Assembly (NCBI RefSeq): GCF_003010965.1
Contig: NZ_PGGM01000020.1
Span: 1 to 64,000, forward strand
Direction of reading: 5' to 3'
From: Phyllobacterium sophorae
Lineage (GTDB): Bacteria > Pseudomonadota > Alphaproteobacteria > Rhizobiales > Rhizobiaceae
DNA length: 64,000 nt
The notes below the pieces were generated by a model. The model made no database searches and had not been told where the DNA came from. It worked only from the letters and a program-made list of their open reading frames with translations. Positions 36,033 to 44,817 of this stretch are shown here, piece by piece. Each line of letters starts with the position of its first letter. The stretch's first letter is position 1. A program made the translations under genes and the position numbers.

Positions 36033-37439
36033 TCAGCTTGCGAGCGCGACGGGTTTGAAATGCTGCCGGCAGCGTTCGATCGAGGCTTTTTGCAGGCCTT
36101 CATAATGCGCGAATTCATCGAGCACCGGCGTGCCGAGATCGGCTTCGAATTCCCGCTGGCTGGGGCTGGCGGTGAACTTCTGACTGTCATTGTCGCCAAG
36201 ATTGGATTGAAAAATACCAGCGGCGCTGACAGGAAGAAAGTCCTCATAGACGATCGGGTCAAAGCGGACAGCCCCGAGGGCTATAAGGGCCTCGATATCG
36301 TAAGCGTCGCGGGCTGAGAGACCCGCCTGCGGGAAATGTTCAACTGCCGTGTAACGGAAATAGCCGAGACCTTGCCGGCGGATGCTGTCCCAGTCATCCG
36401 GAAAGGTTTTGAAGGCGTCAGTGAGCGCTGCGATGTAGGCATCGGCATTGGACCCGTCCGGGGCAGGGCGGACCACATTGCGCGATTCGGCCAGGAGCCG
36501 GTCATAGAGCGCCCGGCCCTTGGGTGTGAGGGCAACGCCGCGCTGCTCGATCTCGCCGAAGCGGGCCGTGTGCGAGCCGGTTTCCCACTCGCCTTGAGCA
36601 TTGCGGAACGACACGGTTTCTTCCAGGGCCTTGAACGATGTCTGGCGCAGGAGGATAGGGCATGCGCGCGTGGGCGGACCCTCGATCACGGCCTTCGGTG
36701 AAATCCCGTAGGCAGGCATCTGATGCTGCACGGCATCGATGTCGAGCGTGCGCGGTGTCAGGTGGTTGATATGCGGTCCCTTGAACGATACGACGTCGGC
36801 GATCAGCCGGTGTGCGTCGTGCAGCCGGCGATATAGATCGCCGCTGACGCTTGCCTGATCATGCCAGCGGAATGTCGCGAGAATTTCCTTCACGAAAAGT
36901 GCGGCGTCATCCAGTTCCAGCCCGCCCTGGGTCTCCGCCTTTTCGACCAGGGAAATTGCCTTGGGCGAAAATATCTGCCGCGCCTGGAGCGTCTTGCGCG
37001 CTTCTTCGCGCAATTGGGTGTCGGCAATCAGATCAAGCCGCAACAGCGAGGTGAAGACGCGGAATGGATTGATCTTCAGCGCTGCGTCACCCACAGGACG
37101 GAAAGCGGTGGAGTGTACCGGAACGCCGGCCTCACTCAGATCGTAATAACCGACCGGATACATGCCCATGACCGCAAAGACCCGGCGCAGCATGGCGAGT
37201 TCGGCGGGAGTGCCGACACGGATAGCGCCGTGGCGCTCTTCCGAAATGCGGTCCAAGGTATCGGTCTGCTCAAGCCGGTGCCGTAGTTCCGGCTGGGCGG
37301 CGAGGGTCTGCGCATTCACCTTGGCGACCAGCGACAGAAGCGTTCCGTAAGCGGGGACCTCGGTCCGGTACATGGACGACATGGCTGCCGAAAATGACGC
37401 CCGGATCACGTCTGTCGAGATAAACGTAGCTGCGTTCAT
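36033..37439 (-). CDS. hglS: 2-oxoadipate dioxygenase/decarboxylase (HglS, DUF1338)
   Basis: A DUF1338 protein resembling HglS/YdcJ, which converts 2-oxoadipate directly to 2-hydroxyglutarate with an iron centre in the D-lysine route. The 468-residue protein has RISEERHGAIRVGTP near the N-terminus, then VGYYDLSEAGVPVHSTAFRP (split here as two conserved segments), GPHINHLTPRTLDID and a late EDFLPVSAAGIF. The His in ERHGAIR and GPHINH are likely metal ligands. ATG 37439 is chosen; the open frame extends to 37664 but upstream residues do not fit the family. It is divergent from the LysR gene and likely heads the hglS-amaB transcript. Confidence 0.88.
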   Translation of the reverse strand: MNAATFISTDVIRASFSAAMSSMYRTEVPAYGTLLSLVAKVNAQTLAAQPELRHRLEQTDTLDRISEERHGAIRVGTPAELAMLRRVFAVMGMYPVGYYDLSEAGVPVHSTAFRPVGDAALKINPFRVFTSLLRLDLIADTQLREEARKTLQARQIFSPKAISLVEKAETQGGLELDDAALFVKEILATFRWHDQASVSGDLYRRLHDAHRLIADVVSFKGPHINHLTPRTLDIDAVQHQMPAYGISPKAVIEGPPTRACPILLRQTSFKALEETVSFRNAQGEWETGSHTARFGEIEQRGVALTPKGRALYDRLLAESRNVVRPAPDGSNADAYIAALTDAFKTFPDDWDSIRRQGLGYFRYTAVEHFPQAGLSARDAYDIEALIALGAVRFDPIVYEDFLPVSAAGIFQSNLGDNDSQKFTASPSQREFEADLGTPVLDEFAHYEGLQKASIERCRQHFKPVALAS

Positions 37440-37465
37440 TGAGTAATATTCCGATTTGTTATTGC

Positions 37466-37487
37466 GACAGAAAATTTTTATCCTGTC
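37466..37487. promoter_or_regulatory. Candidate LysR operator between hglS and lysR
   Basis: A perfect inverted repeat GACAG-N12-CTGTC around an AT-rich centre lies in the 124-base region between the divergent hglS-like and LysR genes, 27 bases upstream of hglS. This is where a LysR-type regulator would be expected to bind. It is a pattern match only. Confidence 0.4.
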
Positions 37488-37563
37488 ATGCTCAATCTGG
37501 ATTATAGATGGGGAACCAGCCTGCGGATTGCGATGATTCATACTGGGTTGATGCGAGACAAGA

Positions 37564-38490
37564 ATGAAGTTGAGCCGGCGTTTGATACCCGACATCGATA
37601 TCCTGCAGACGTTCGAGTGTGCTGCACGCCATGGCAGTTTCACCCAGGCGGCGAAGGAGCTCAATCTGACCCAGAGCGCTGTAAGCCGTCAGATGAGCGA
37701 ACTCGAAAGCCAGATTGGGGTGCTGCTGTTTGAGCGCGTTCGGCAACGAGTAGTATTGTCCGGCGCGGGACAGAAATTCCTTCCCGAAGTGCGCCGGTTG
37801 CTCGGTCTTACCGAAGAGACCATGCTGCGCGCCATGGCGGCATCGCAATCCGCATCCTCGCTGAGCATCGCCACCTTGCCAACCTTTGGCAGCCGCTGGC
37901 TGATGCCAAGGCTCCCTGATTTTCTGCGCCGCCACCCGGAAATGGCACTGAGCGTCGCGTCGCGGTCGCGACCTTTCGATTTCGAGGAGGAGCCCTTCGA
38001 TCTGGCCATTCATTACGGCCAGCCGGTATGGGCGCACGCGACATGCACTTATCTCTGCAGCGAATTGATCGTGCCGGTCGGGAGCCCGGATCTTTGCGCG
38101 GCAAATCCGGTCGGGACACCCGGTGAACTGGCAAACTCTGCGCCTCTTCTCCATCTTTCAACGCGGCCCAAGGCGTGGGCCACCTGGTTCGAGACAGTAC
38201 AGGCGGATATCGTCAGTCCCTACAAGGGGCATCGCTTCGAACATTTTTCGATGGTGATCGAGGCAGCACTGGCCGGGCTCGGCTTTGCCTTGCTGCCGCG
38301 CTATCTGATCGAGCAGGAGCTCGCATCGGGGCGGTTGCTGGTGCTCTTTGACCAGCCGCTGCAGACCGAGAACAGCTATTATCTCGTTGTGCCAGACCAT
38401 AAGAAGGAAAATCCCTTGGCACAGAGTTTCTTTAGCTGGATTGCCGATCAGGTCACTGACCGGCAGGCGGTCCCGCCAGTCATTCGCTAA
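37564..38490 (+). CDS. LysR-family transcriptional regulator
   Basis: A LysR-type regulator (308 residues) of the GcvA/AmpR-like type. The winged helix-turn-helix spans about residues 8-67 (FECAARHGSFTQAAKELNLT, then SAVSRQMSELE), followed by the periplasmic-binding-protein-like effector domain. The ATG at 37564 is directly downstream of the divergent hglS promoter region, and the amaA-like gene follows on the same strand 109 bases downstream. It most likely controls the lysine/pipecolate genes on both sides, with a pathway metabolite as the probable inducer; this is inferred from position. Confidence 0.92.
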   Translation: MKLSRRLIPDIDILQTFECAARHGSFTQAAKELNLTQSAVSRQMSELESQIGVLLFERVRQRVVLSGAGQKFLPEVRRLLGLTEETMLRAMAASQSASSLSIATLPTFGSRWLMPRLPDFLRRHPEMALSVASRSRPFDFEEEPFDLAIHYGQPVWAHATCTYLCSELIVPVGSPDLCAANPVGTPGELANSAPLLHLSTRPKAWATWFETVQADIVSPYKGHRFEHFSMVIEAALAGLGFALLPRYLIEQELASGRLLVLFDQPLQTENSYYLVVPDHKKENPLAQSFFSWIADQVTDRQAVPPVIR

Positions 38491-38599
38491 CGGCATCATG
38501 TCTTCGAGGAATTTCATTTCCGTTGGCAAAATCGCGCCCTATAACGACAATTGACTTGATGCGCCGGTTGCTGCCGGTCCGACCCACGACGGTGATCCC

Positions 38600-39883
38600 A
38601 TGCTGAATGATGAACGTTCCCACGGCCTATGGGAAAAGACGGCGCCGCCCGCTCCGAAGACGGGGCGATTGCAGGGCGATATCTCCGTCGATGTTGCGGT
38701 CATTGGCGCTGGCTACACCGGATTGTCGGCGGCTCTGCATTTGGCTGAGGCTGGAACAAAGGTCGCAGTCGTCGATGCGGTCGAGATCGGATTTGGCGGT
38801 TCTGGCCGCAATGTCGGTCTTGTCAACGCCGGTATGTGGGTCATGCCCGATGATCTGCCGGGTGTCCTGGGACAGGTTCACGGGGAACGTCTTCTGGAAC
38901 TGCTCGGCAATGCACCCCAGTCGGTGTTCAGCCTTGTCGACAGGCACAAGATCGATTGCGAACTTGAACGCAACGGCACCTTGCATTGCGCGGTTGGCAT
39001 AGACGGAGTCAAACAACTCGAACAAAGGGCCGAGCAATGGCTTGCGCGCGGGGCAGCAGTGCGTCTCCTCGACGCGAAAGAAACGGCGGCCAAGGTCGGT
39101 TCCACTGCTTTTGCCGCGTCGCTGCTCGACAGCCGGGCAGGGACGATCCAGCCGCTGGGTTATGTCCGCGGGCTGGCAAAGGCGGCCCTTGGCGCCGGTG
39201 CTGCCATCCATACCGGAACGCCAGTGACCACGACGGAACGCTCAGGCACTCGCTGGATCGTTCGCACGCCGGCGGGTTCGGTATCAGCTGACTGGGTGGT
39301 GGTTGCCACCAATGCCTACACGACGTCGCCCTGGCCGGAACTGCGATCGGAACTCTTGCATCTGCCCTATTTCAATTTCGCCACGGCCCCGCTGCCTGAA
39401 GACGTCAGAAACACGATCCTGCCGGAACGTCAGGGTGGCTGGGATACGAAAGAAATCCTGAGTTCCTTCCGCATGGACAAGGCGGGGCGGCTGGTTTTCG
39501 GCAGCGTAGGCGCTTTGCGCGGTACCGGCATGGCCGTTCACAAGGCCTGGGCGGCACGATCCATTCGCAAGCTGTTCCCGCAGATCAAGGATGTGTCATT
39601 CGAAGCAGGCTGGTATGGCCAGATCGGCATGACCAGCGACAGCCTTCCACGCTTCCACACACTGGCACAGAAGATCATCAGCTTCAGTGGGTACAATGGC
39701 CGCGGTATCGCACCGGGTACGGTGTTCGGCCGTATCCTTGCGGAGCAAATCGTTGGCAAGATCACCGACGCCGATTTGCCGCTTCCGGTGACCCAACCAA
39801 AGGAACAAGGCTTGCGGGCTCTCCGCGAAGGCTATTACGAAGTTGGCGCGCAACTGGCGCATCTGGTCGGGAACAGGTTTTGA
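38600..39883 (+). CDS. amaA: FAD-dependent L-pipecolate oxidase (AmaA-like)
   Basis: A DAO-family flavoprotein of 427 residues, matching the length and layout of AmaA, which oxidises L-pipecolate to piperidine-6-carboxylate. It opens with SHGLWEKTA, a segment often seen in gamma-glutamylputrescine/AmaA-type oxidases, followed by the FAD motif VAVIGAGYTGLSAALHLAE (GAGYTG at 36-41), GFGGSGRNVGLVNAG, and the C-terminal FSGYNGRGIAPGTVFG. Family alone cannot separate it from other amine oxidases of this type. The neighbouring hglS and amaB-like genes make the pipecolate role the best reading. Confidence 0.82.
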   Translation: MLNDERSHGLWEKTAPPAPKTGRLQGDISVDVAVIGAGYTGLSAALHLAEAGTKVAVVDAVEIGFGGSGRNVGLVNAGMWVMPDDLPGVLGQVHGERLLELLGNAPQSVFSLVDRHKIDCELERNGTLHCAVGIDGVKQLEQRAEQWLARGAAVRLLDAKETAAKVGSTAFAASLLDSRAGTIQPLGYVRGLAKAALGAGAAIHTGTPVTTTERSGTRWIVRTPAGSVSADWVVVATNAYTTSPWPELRSELLHLPYFNFATAPLPEDVRNTILPERQGGWDTKEILSSFRMDKAGRLVFGSVGALRGTGMAVHKAWAARSIRKLFPQIKDVSFEAGWYGQIGMTSDSLPRFHTLAQKIISFSGYNGRGIAPGTVFGRILAEQIVGKITDADLPLPVTQPKEQGLRALREGYYEVGAQLAHLVGNRF

Positions 39884-39949
39884 GATGTAGCGTTAACCCG
39901 ACATTCGCAATCGCTTGCCATTCTATCGGTCCCGGCATATCTCTAGGCA

Positions 39950-40810
39950 ATGGACAGCAGGAAGCCAATGCGGCACACCAGACCAAGCGTCTCCGCCAGC
40001 ATTCTCGCCGCGGTCAGGAACCGCAACAAGCGCCCGACAGGCGTGACCCGAGTTGTGCGCGATGATTTGCTGATCGCATCCTATAATGTGCACAAATGCG
40101 TGGGCATCGATAAGAAGTTCGACCCCGACCGCATCGCCCACGTCATTGGCGAGATCGGCGCGGATGTCATTGCCATCCAGGAAGCTGACAAACGTTTTGG
40201 CGAAAGATCGGGACTTCTGGATTTGGCCCGGCTGCATCGCGAGAACAGCCTGGTTCCGGTTCCTGTGACGTCGCTTTATCCCAAGGGCCATGGCTGGCAC
40301 GGCAATCTCCTGCTGTTTCGCGAAGGCGTTGTTCGCCGCGTTCAGCAGCTCGGGCTGCCGGGTCTTGAGCCGCGCGGCGCCTTGGTGGTTGACATCGACC
40401 TTGAGGCCGGACCCCTTCGCATCATCGCGGCCCATCTCGGATTGCTCAGGCATTCCCGGCAGCAGCAGTCTGAAGCTATCGTGCGAGCTGTTCACGCCGA
40501 GCCCTCGCGTCCAACGCTATTACTTGGTGATTTGAACGAATGGCGCGTGGGCAAGGGCTCCTCGCTTCACTTCCTGCACCCGATTTTCGATCCGGCGAAG
40601 AATGCAGTACCAAGCTTCCCGTCGCGGTTTCCTGTGCTGGCGCTCGATCGTGTTCTCGGCCATCCGCACAGTCTCGTCACAGCCATTGAGGTGCACGACA
40701 CGCCATTGGCTCGTGTTGCTTCCGATCATTTACCAATCAAGGCTCATGTTAACCTGAAGTCGGCCTTGGCCGCGACGGAAGTCAGAGATAGGGCGATCCT
40801 AGCCAGATAA
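39950..40810 (+). CDS. Endonuclease/exonuclease/phosphatase family protein
   Basis: A metal-dependent hydrolase of the EEP fold. Motifs in order: IASYNVHKCVGIDKKFDPDR, the catalytic Glu in IAIQEADKR, the His-bearing GHGWHGN, LLGDLNEW (Asp-Asn pair) and the terminal SDHLPI. The N-terminal 35 residues are basic (MDSRKPMRHTRPS). It may start at ATG 39950 or 39968. Homologues often sit next to a phospholipase-D type cardiolipin synthase, as here, where the two genes converge and overlap by 29 bases. A phosphodiesterase role on lipid or nucleic acid is possible; the substrate is unknown. Confidence 0.9.
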   Translation: MDSRKPMRHTRPSVSASILAAVRNRNKRPTGVTRVVRDDLLIASYNVHKCVGIDKKFDPDRIAHVIGEIGADVIAIQEADKRFGERSGLLDLARLHRENSLVPVPVTSLYPKGHGWHGNLLLFREGVVRRVQQLGLPGLEPRGALVVDIDLEAGPLRIIAAHLGLLRHSRQQQSEAIVRAVHAEPSRPTLLLGDLNEWRVGKGSSLHFLHPIFDPAKNAVPSFPSRFPVLALDRVLGHPHSLVTAIEVHDTPLARVASDHLPIKAHVNLKSALAATEVRDRAILAR

Positions 40811-42242
40811 TACGGTCGAGCAGACGTACCCAGAAGGAACGTGCGCGCAGACTTTGCAAGAGAACTGGCTTGGCCGAAGCCATCGCCATCTCGATGAGGC
40901 CCTCCACTTCGGAAGCGAACTGCGCATCCATGACCTCAAGATCCACTTCGAAGTTCAATCGCAAGGAACGCGGATCAAGATTGGACGAACCCACATAGGC
41001 CCACAGGCCGTCAATCGCCAGCAACTTGGAGTGGTTGAAATTGCCGCTGGCACGCCAGATACGGCAATGACCCTTTAGTATCTGATCAAACTGCGCGGTC
41101 ATGGCGCGGTCGACCAGCTTAAGATTGTTGATCGCTGGGACGACGATGTCGACTTCCACTCCGCGACGCGCTGCAGTGACGAGCGCGCTGATCAATTCCC
41201 TGTCCGGCAGAAAATAGGGCGACATGATGCGTATACGCGTCTGGGCGATAGAAAATGCACCCATCAGCATGCGGTGATTGGCTTCAACGCTTCTGTCAGG
41301 ACCGGAAGGTACGGCGCGGATGAAAACCGGTTCGCCAGCATGCTTCTCCGGCGTGGCGATGAGCCAGGGTTCACCCGACAGGACTTCCTTGGTGGTAAAC
41401 CGCCAATCTTCCGAGGCGATATGGAAGAGATCCGTGACAATTGGGCCCGTGAGGCGGAAATGTGTATCACGCGCATTGTCTTCCCCGACAATCTCTGCGG
41501 AAAAACCCGCGCGAATGTTCATGCCGCCAGTAAAGGCGACCTTGCCGTCGACGATCATGATCTTTCTGTGGGTGCGAAGATTTGCGTAGGGTAGACGCAG
41601 TCCTATAATGATGTTGCCATTGAAGACGTCGACCTTGACACCATGCTTGGCAAGGTAGCCTACGATACTTGGGATGGAGTAGCGGGCACCAACAGAATCG
41701 ATCAGTACACGGACCTTTACACCGCGCTTGACGGCCGCGATCAGTGCATTGGCCAGTCGCAGCCCAATCTTGTCACGGTCGAAAATATAGGTCTCGACGA
41801 GGATGCTGCGCTTGGCTCCCCCGATCGCGTCGAGCATGGCTTGATAGGCTTCATCGCCACTTTGCAGCATGTCAATGTCATTGCCCGTTGTCAGCCTGCA
41901 TCGGCTGACCCGGTCACCCAAGGTTTTCATTGCGACAAATCGCTTCTCGAAATGCGCAAGGATATTTTCCGCGCTCGCATCGAAGCGCATGAAATGGTCC
42001 TGACCGATCTCATGCAGGAAGGCGCGTTGCGATGAGATCGAGGAGCGCCTGATGCGATTGATACCGGCGACCGCATAAATAACTGCGCCAATGACCGGTG
42101 AGAGGATGATCACGCCGACCCAGCCAATGGCAGCGCGAACCTCTTCCTTGGTCATCGTTGCGTGGATAGCCGCTGGTACGCCAAGGACGATAGACAACAC
42201 AAAGAGGATTTGCGGCCAATAGGTAGGGAGGTAATCAGCCAT
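40782..42242 (-). CDS. cls: Cardiolipin synthase (phospholipase D type)
   Basis: A membrane phosphatidyltransferase that makes cardiolipin from phosphatidylglycerol. Two N-terminal transmembrane segments (about residues 8-28 and 37-60) precede two intact HKD motifs: HRKIMIVDG near 224 and HSKLLAIDG near 402, each followed by the usual GG/SSNLDPRS-type segment. At 486 residues it is of standard length. It follows the sensor kinase gene by 17 bases on the same strand, so they may be co-transcribed, and its 3' end overlaps the converging EEP gene. Confidence 0.94.
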   Translation of the reverse strand: MADYLPTYWPQILFVLSIVLGVPAAIHATMTKEEVRAAIGWVGVIILSPVIGAVIYAVAGINRIRRSSISSQRAFLHEIGQDHFMRFDASAENILAHFEKRFVAMKTLGDRVSRCRLTTGNDIDMLQSGDEAYQAMLDAIGGAKRSILVETYIFDRDKIGLRLANALIAAVKRGVKVRVLIDSVGARYSIPSIVGYLAKHGVKVDVFNGNIIIGLRLPYANLRTHRKIMIVDGKVAFTGGMNIRAGFSAEIVGEDNARDTHFRLTGPIVTDLFHIASEDWRFTTKEVLSGEPWLIATPEKHAGEPVFIRAVPSGPDRSVEANHRMLMGAFSIAQTRIRIMSPYFLPDRELISALVTAARRGVEVDIVVPAINNLKLVDRAMTAQFDQILKGHCRIWRASGNFNHSKLLAIDGLWAYVGSSNLDPRSLRLNFEVDLEVMDAQFASEVEGLIEMAMASAKPVLLQSLRARSFWVRLLDRIIWLGSPYL

Positions 42243-42259
42243 TGCTGGAGGATTTCATG

Positions 42260-43759
42260 TCAAGACATCGAATCCCGGCGCGAGCGCCATTCGGCCAGCG
42301 AGACCGGCTGGTCGGGTATGCGGATCTCAAAACTCGTTCCTGCGACTTCACCCTCACGCAATTCAATCGTTCCCCCATGAGCCCGCACCAGTTCATGTAC
42401 AATAGCAAGTCCAAGGCCAGTACCGCCAGAGCGGGCCGAGCCTTTAAAAGCCGTGAACAGATTTTCGCGCGCCTTGAGCGGCAGGCCAGGCCCTGTGTCT
42501 TCGACACCGATAATCGATGTTGTGCCGATCTGTCCGGCAGTAATTGTCAACCGCTTGACCACAGACGCGTCACCGCGGGTGTCGCCGCCCATCGCCTGGA
42601 CCGAGTTGCGGCAAAGATTGGAGATAATGCGGAAGAATTGATCGGGATCGACGTCAATTTCGAACGACTCCGGCACCAGGTTTCTGAACTCAATCCCGGA
42701 CTTCGCGTCAAGATTGAGCATTTCCTCGACGTCGCTAACGACCGTGCGCAACTTCACCCGCCTGCGCTGCGGTGGCGCTTCCTGCGTGCCGCCATAGGCA
42801 AGAACCGTCTGCGAATAGTTGATTGCGCGGTCGATGGTGCGCACCAATTTTGGCACGAAACGCTGGATCGCCGGATCGCTGGTGTTGGCAAGATGGTCGG
42901 ACATGAGTTGGGCGGATGCCAGTATATTGCGCATGTCGTGATTGATCTTGGAAACGGCGAGGCCGAGATCGGCGAGGTGCTTCTGTTCCGAAAGCGTGCG
43001 CTGCAATTGGCGCTGCATGTCGGCCAGTTCGCGCTGGGCGATGCCCAGTTCGTCCTCGCGTTGCTCTGGCTTGATGATCTTTTGCGGGTCATCGGGCGCT
43101 TGCGCAAAGGCCAGCATATTGGCACTCATCCGCTGGATAGGGCGGATCAGCAGGCGGCTGATGGTAAGAAAGACTAGGCTTGCGGTAATTAGCGAGATGA
43201 AAAGTGAGATCAACGCAACGTTACGGGCATAGCGCAGCATCGCGTTGCGCAAGGGCGCGTCGGAAGTCAACAGTTCAATTATTTTTCCGGTGTCCCCGAC
43301 CGGACCATAGACCCGGATGACGCGATGCCCGCCATTGACAAGCGTATCGAAGGCATCACGGATCATCGTGACGGGATCAGTCACCGTAATATCGATGTGT
43401 TTGTCGACTTTTGAGGGCATTTCGGAAACCGCCAGGAGACGCGATGCACCCTTTTCGCGCAGTACGATTGCTTTCGTGCCGGTTGCCAGCAGTACGTCAT
43501 CCTGCACCGACTGTGGAATGTCTTTGTCATCACTCGCTGCAAGAACAACACTGGCCGCCGCGACCGTATTGAGGCGGTCGGACAGCCAGCGAATTCGCAT
43601 GTCGGCCATGGTAGGTACAAAAATCATCACTTCGGCCAACAGACCGAAGAGGAGCGTGAGACGCAGCAGCTTACCCGACAGTCGCTTCAAGACGGGCAAA
43701 CGCTGGCCGGCATGAAGCTCCATGTCCATTTTTTCTGGCTTTTGCTGGCTTGCGGTCAT
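42260..43759 (-). CDS. Membrane sensor histidine kinase
   Basis: A two-transmembrane sensor kinase (499 residues). TM1 is near residues 30-52 and TM2 near 180-200, with a periplasmic sensor between. A HAMP-like region ([14 protein letters not shown]) and a coiled-coil linker follow. The H-box is [16 protein letters not shown] (His near 273), an HPK-type variant without the common HELRTP. The N-box [10 protein letters not shown] (near 380), DTGPGLP and [10 protein letters not shown] complete the ATPase. No response regulator is adjacent; its partner must be elsewhere. The cls gene follows after 17 bases. Confidence 0.92.
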   Translation of the reverse strand: MTASQQKPEKMDMELHAGQRLPVLKRLSGKLLRLTLLFGLLAEVMIFVPTMADMRIRWLSDRLNTVAAASVVLAASDDKDIPQSVQDDVLLATGTKAIVLREKGASRLLAVSEMPSKVDKHIDITVTDPVTMIRDAFDTLVNGGHRVIRVYGPVGDTGKIIELLTSDAPLRNAMLRYARNVALISLFISLITASLVFLTISRLLIRPIQRMSANMLAFAQAPDDPQKIIKPEQREDELGIAQRELADMQRQLQRTLSEQKHLADLGLAVSKINHDMRNILASAQLMSDHLANTSDPAIQRFVPKLVRTIDRAINYSQTVLAYGGTQEAPPQRRRVKLRTVVSDVEEMLNLDAKSGIEFRNLVPESFEIDVDPDQFFRIISNLCRNSVQAMGGDTRGDASVVKRLTITAGQIGTTSIIGVEDTGPGLPLKARENLFTAFKGSARSGGTGLGLAIVHELVRAHGGTIELREGEVAGTSFEIRIPDQPVSLAEWRSRRDSMS

Positions 43760-44238
43760 TTGTGCTCCGTCGCCGTTTGATGTAGGTCAAACGCCTTGCC
43801 GGCACAATAGAGCCTTTCTTACCTGGATAAAAGCGTTCTGCCGGAGCGAATTCGCAACAAGGTCAAGGGGTTTGGCCCGAAATTATCCGGCCCGCTGGTG
43901 GAGTACGACCAGGGGGTTTGACGGTTTGTTAATTGTCTCGGCTGCCAACGGCGGCGTCCGATGCAAAACATTGGCCTACCCAGCTTCCGGATCGACTGTC
44001 TCGCCATCCGGGAACAGGACCGGCTCTGGCCAGACAAGAAAGGCCAGATCCAGTTGCTCGATTTTGCCTGTTTTTGAATCACGTCAATCAATTGACTTAT
44101 CAGCATCTGCCCTCTATAAGCCGCGCACGTCCGGGTTGACCGCCCCGGCGGCGTATTCTTATGCGCCAATGGCGGTCCTGATATGCTCCTGTCAAAGAAC
44201 AGACCACAAGAAGGGCCGCACACCGCGGTATTTAACAA
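43760..44238. other. Intergenic region before rpmH
   Basis: These 479 bases lie between the divergent kinase gene and rpmH. They contain the rpmH promoter at 44092-44120 and a leader of about 110 bases. The long open frame that runs into rnpA from 43722 crosses rpmH and is not a gene. I see no other gene. Confidence 0.65.
44092..44120 (+). promoter_or_regulatory. rpmH promoter (sigma-70 type)
   Basis: TTGACT at 44092-44097 and TATAAG at 44115-44120 are separated by exactly 17 bases, a near-consensus housekeeping promoter. Transcription should start near 44127, giving a leader of about 110 bases before rpmH. Confidence 0.85.
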
Positions 44239-44373
44239 ATGAAGCGTACTTATCAGCCATCCAAACTTGTCCGCGCACGTCGTCACGGGTTCCGCGCCCG
44301 CATGGCAACGGCAGGCGGCCGCAAGGTAATTGCAGCGCGTCGCGCTCGTGGTCGCAAGCGGTTGTCGGCATAA
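44239..44373 (+). CDS. rpmH: 50S ribosomal protein L34
   Basis: A 44-residue, very basic protein beginning [19 protein letters not shown] and ending GRKRLSA, the full-length L34 of the large ribosomal subunit. It is followed 47 bases later by rnpA, the classical order. Confidence 0.98.
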   Translation: MKRTYQPSKLVRARRHGFRARMATAGGRKVIAARRARGRKRLSA

Positions 44374-44420
44374 GGCGATCCGCGCGGATTCGTGCGGTTG
44401 GCCAAAGTTGGCACTACAGA

Positions 44421-44783
44421 ATGAATGAGCAAAAACCACTCCGCCTTCGCAAGAGAGCGGAGTTTTTGGCTGTTCGGAACGGAGAGAAGCGCCGCGGCGT
44501 TTATTTTCTGCTGGAGGTCAAGGAGCGCGAGGATCGGGGTGGTCCGCCGCGCGTTGGTTTTACGGTCACCAAGAAGAACGGCAATGCCGTTATCCGCAAT
44601 CGCATCAGGCGCCGCCTTCGAGAGGCCGTGCGCGTCAATGTTGCAGATGACATGCAACCCGGAACCGACTATGTGATCGTTGCTCGCCGTGACGCGCTTG
44701 ATGCGCCGTTTACGGATCTGACCCGGGAACTCTCGAAACGGGTTTCCAAGAAAACACAGACTCGGCGTTCCACGAAGCCTTAA
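44421..44783 (+). CDS. rnpA: Ribonuclease P protein component
   Basis: The protein subunit that helps the RNase P RNA mature tRNA 5' ends. The 120-residue protein starts with [18 protein letters not shown], has [18 protein letters not shown] and the RNR motif [12 protein letters not shown], typical of the family. ATG 44421 is preferred; the frame is open far upstream through rpmH. It is 34 bases upstream of yidC in one operon with rpmH. Confidence 0.95.
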   Translation: MNEQKPLRLRKRAEFLAVRNGEKRRGVYFLLEVKEREDRGGPPRVGFTVTKKNGNAVIRNRIRRRLREAVRVNVADDMQPGTDYVIVARRDALDAPFTDLTRELSKRVSKKTQTRRSTKP

Positions 44784-44817
44784 CCGGCGCGGCAGGACCC
44801 GACCCCAAGGACTGACA

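Noticed and set aside
20978..37439. A direct pathway link between the LhgO-like flavoprotein and HglS through 2-hydroxyglutarate
   Set aside because: They are more than 13 kb apart in different gene sets, and HglS is reported to make the D-isomer while LhgO-type enzymes use the L-isomer.
43760..44238. A replication origin near rpmH, as in many other bacteria
   Set aside because: There is no dnaA or dnaN gene and no evident cluster of DnaA boxes; in this order the origin is normally elsewhere.
43722..44420. Upstream extension of the rnpA frame
   Set aside because: It crosses the kinase start, the rpmH promoter and rpmH in another frame; only the part from 44421 resembles RnpA.
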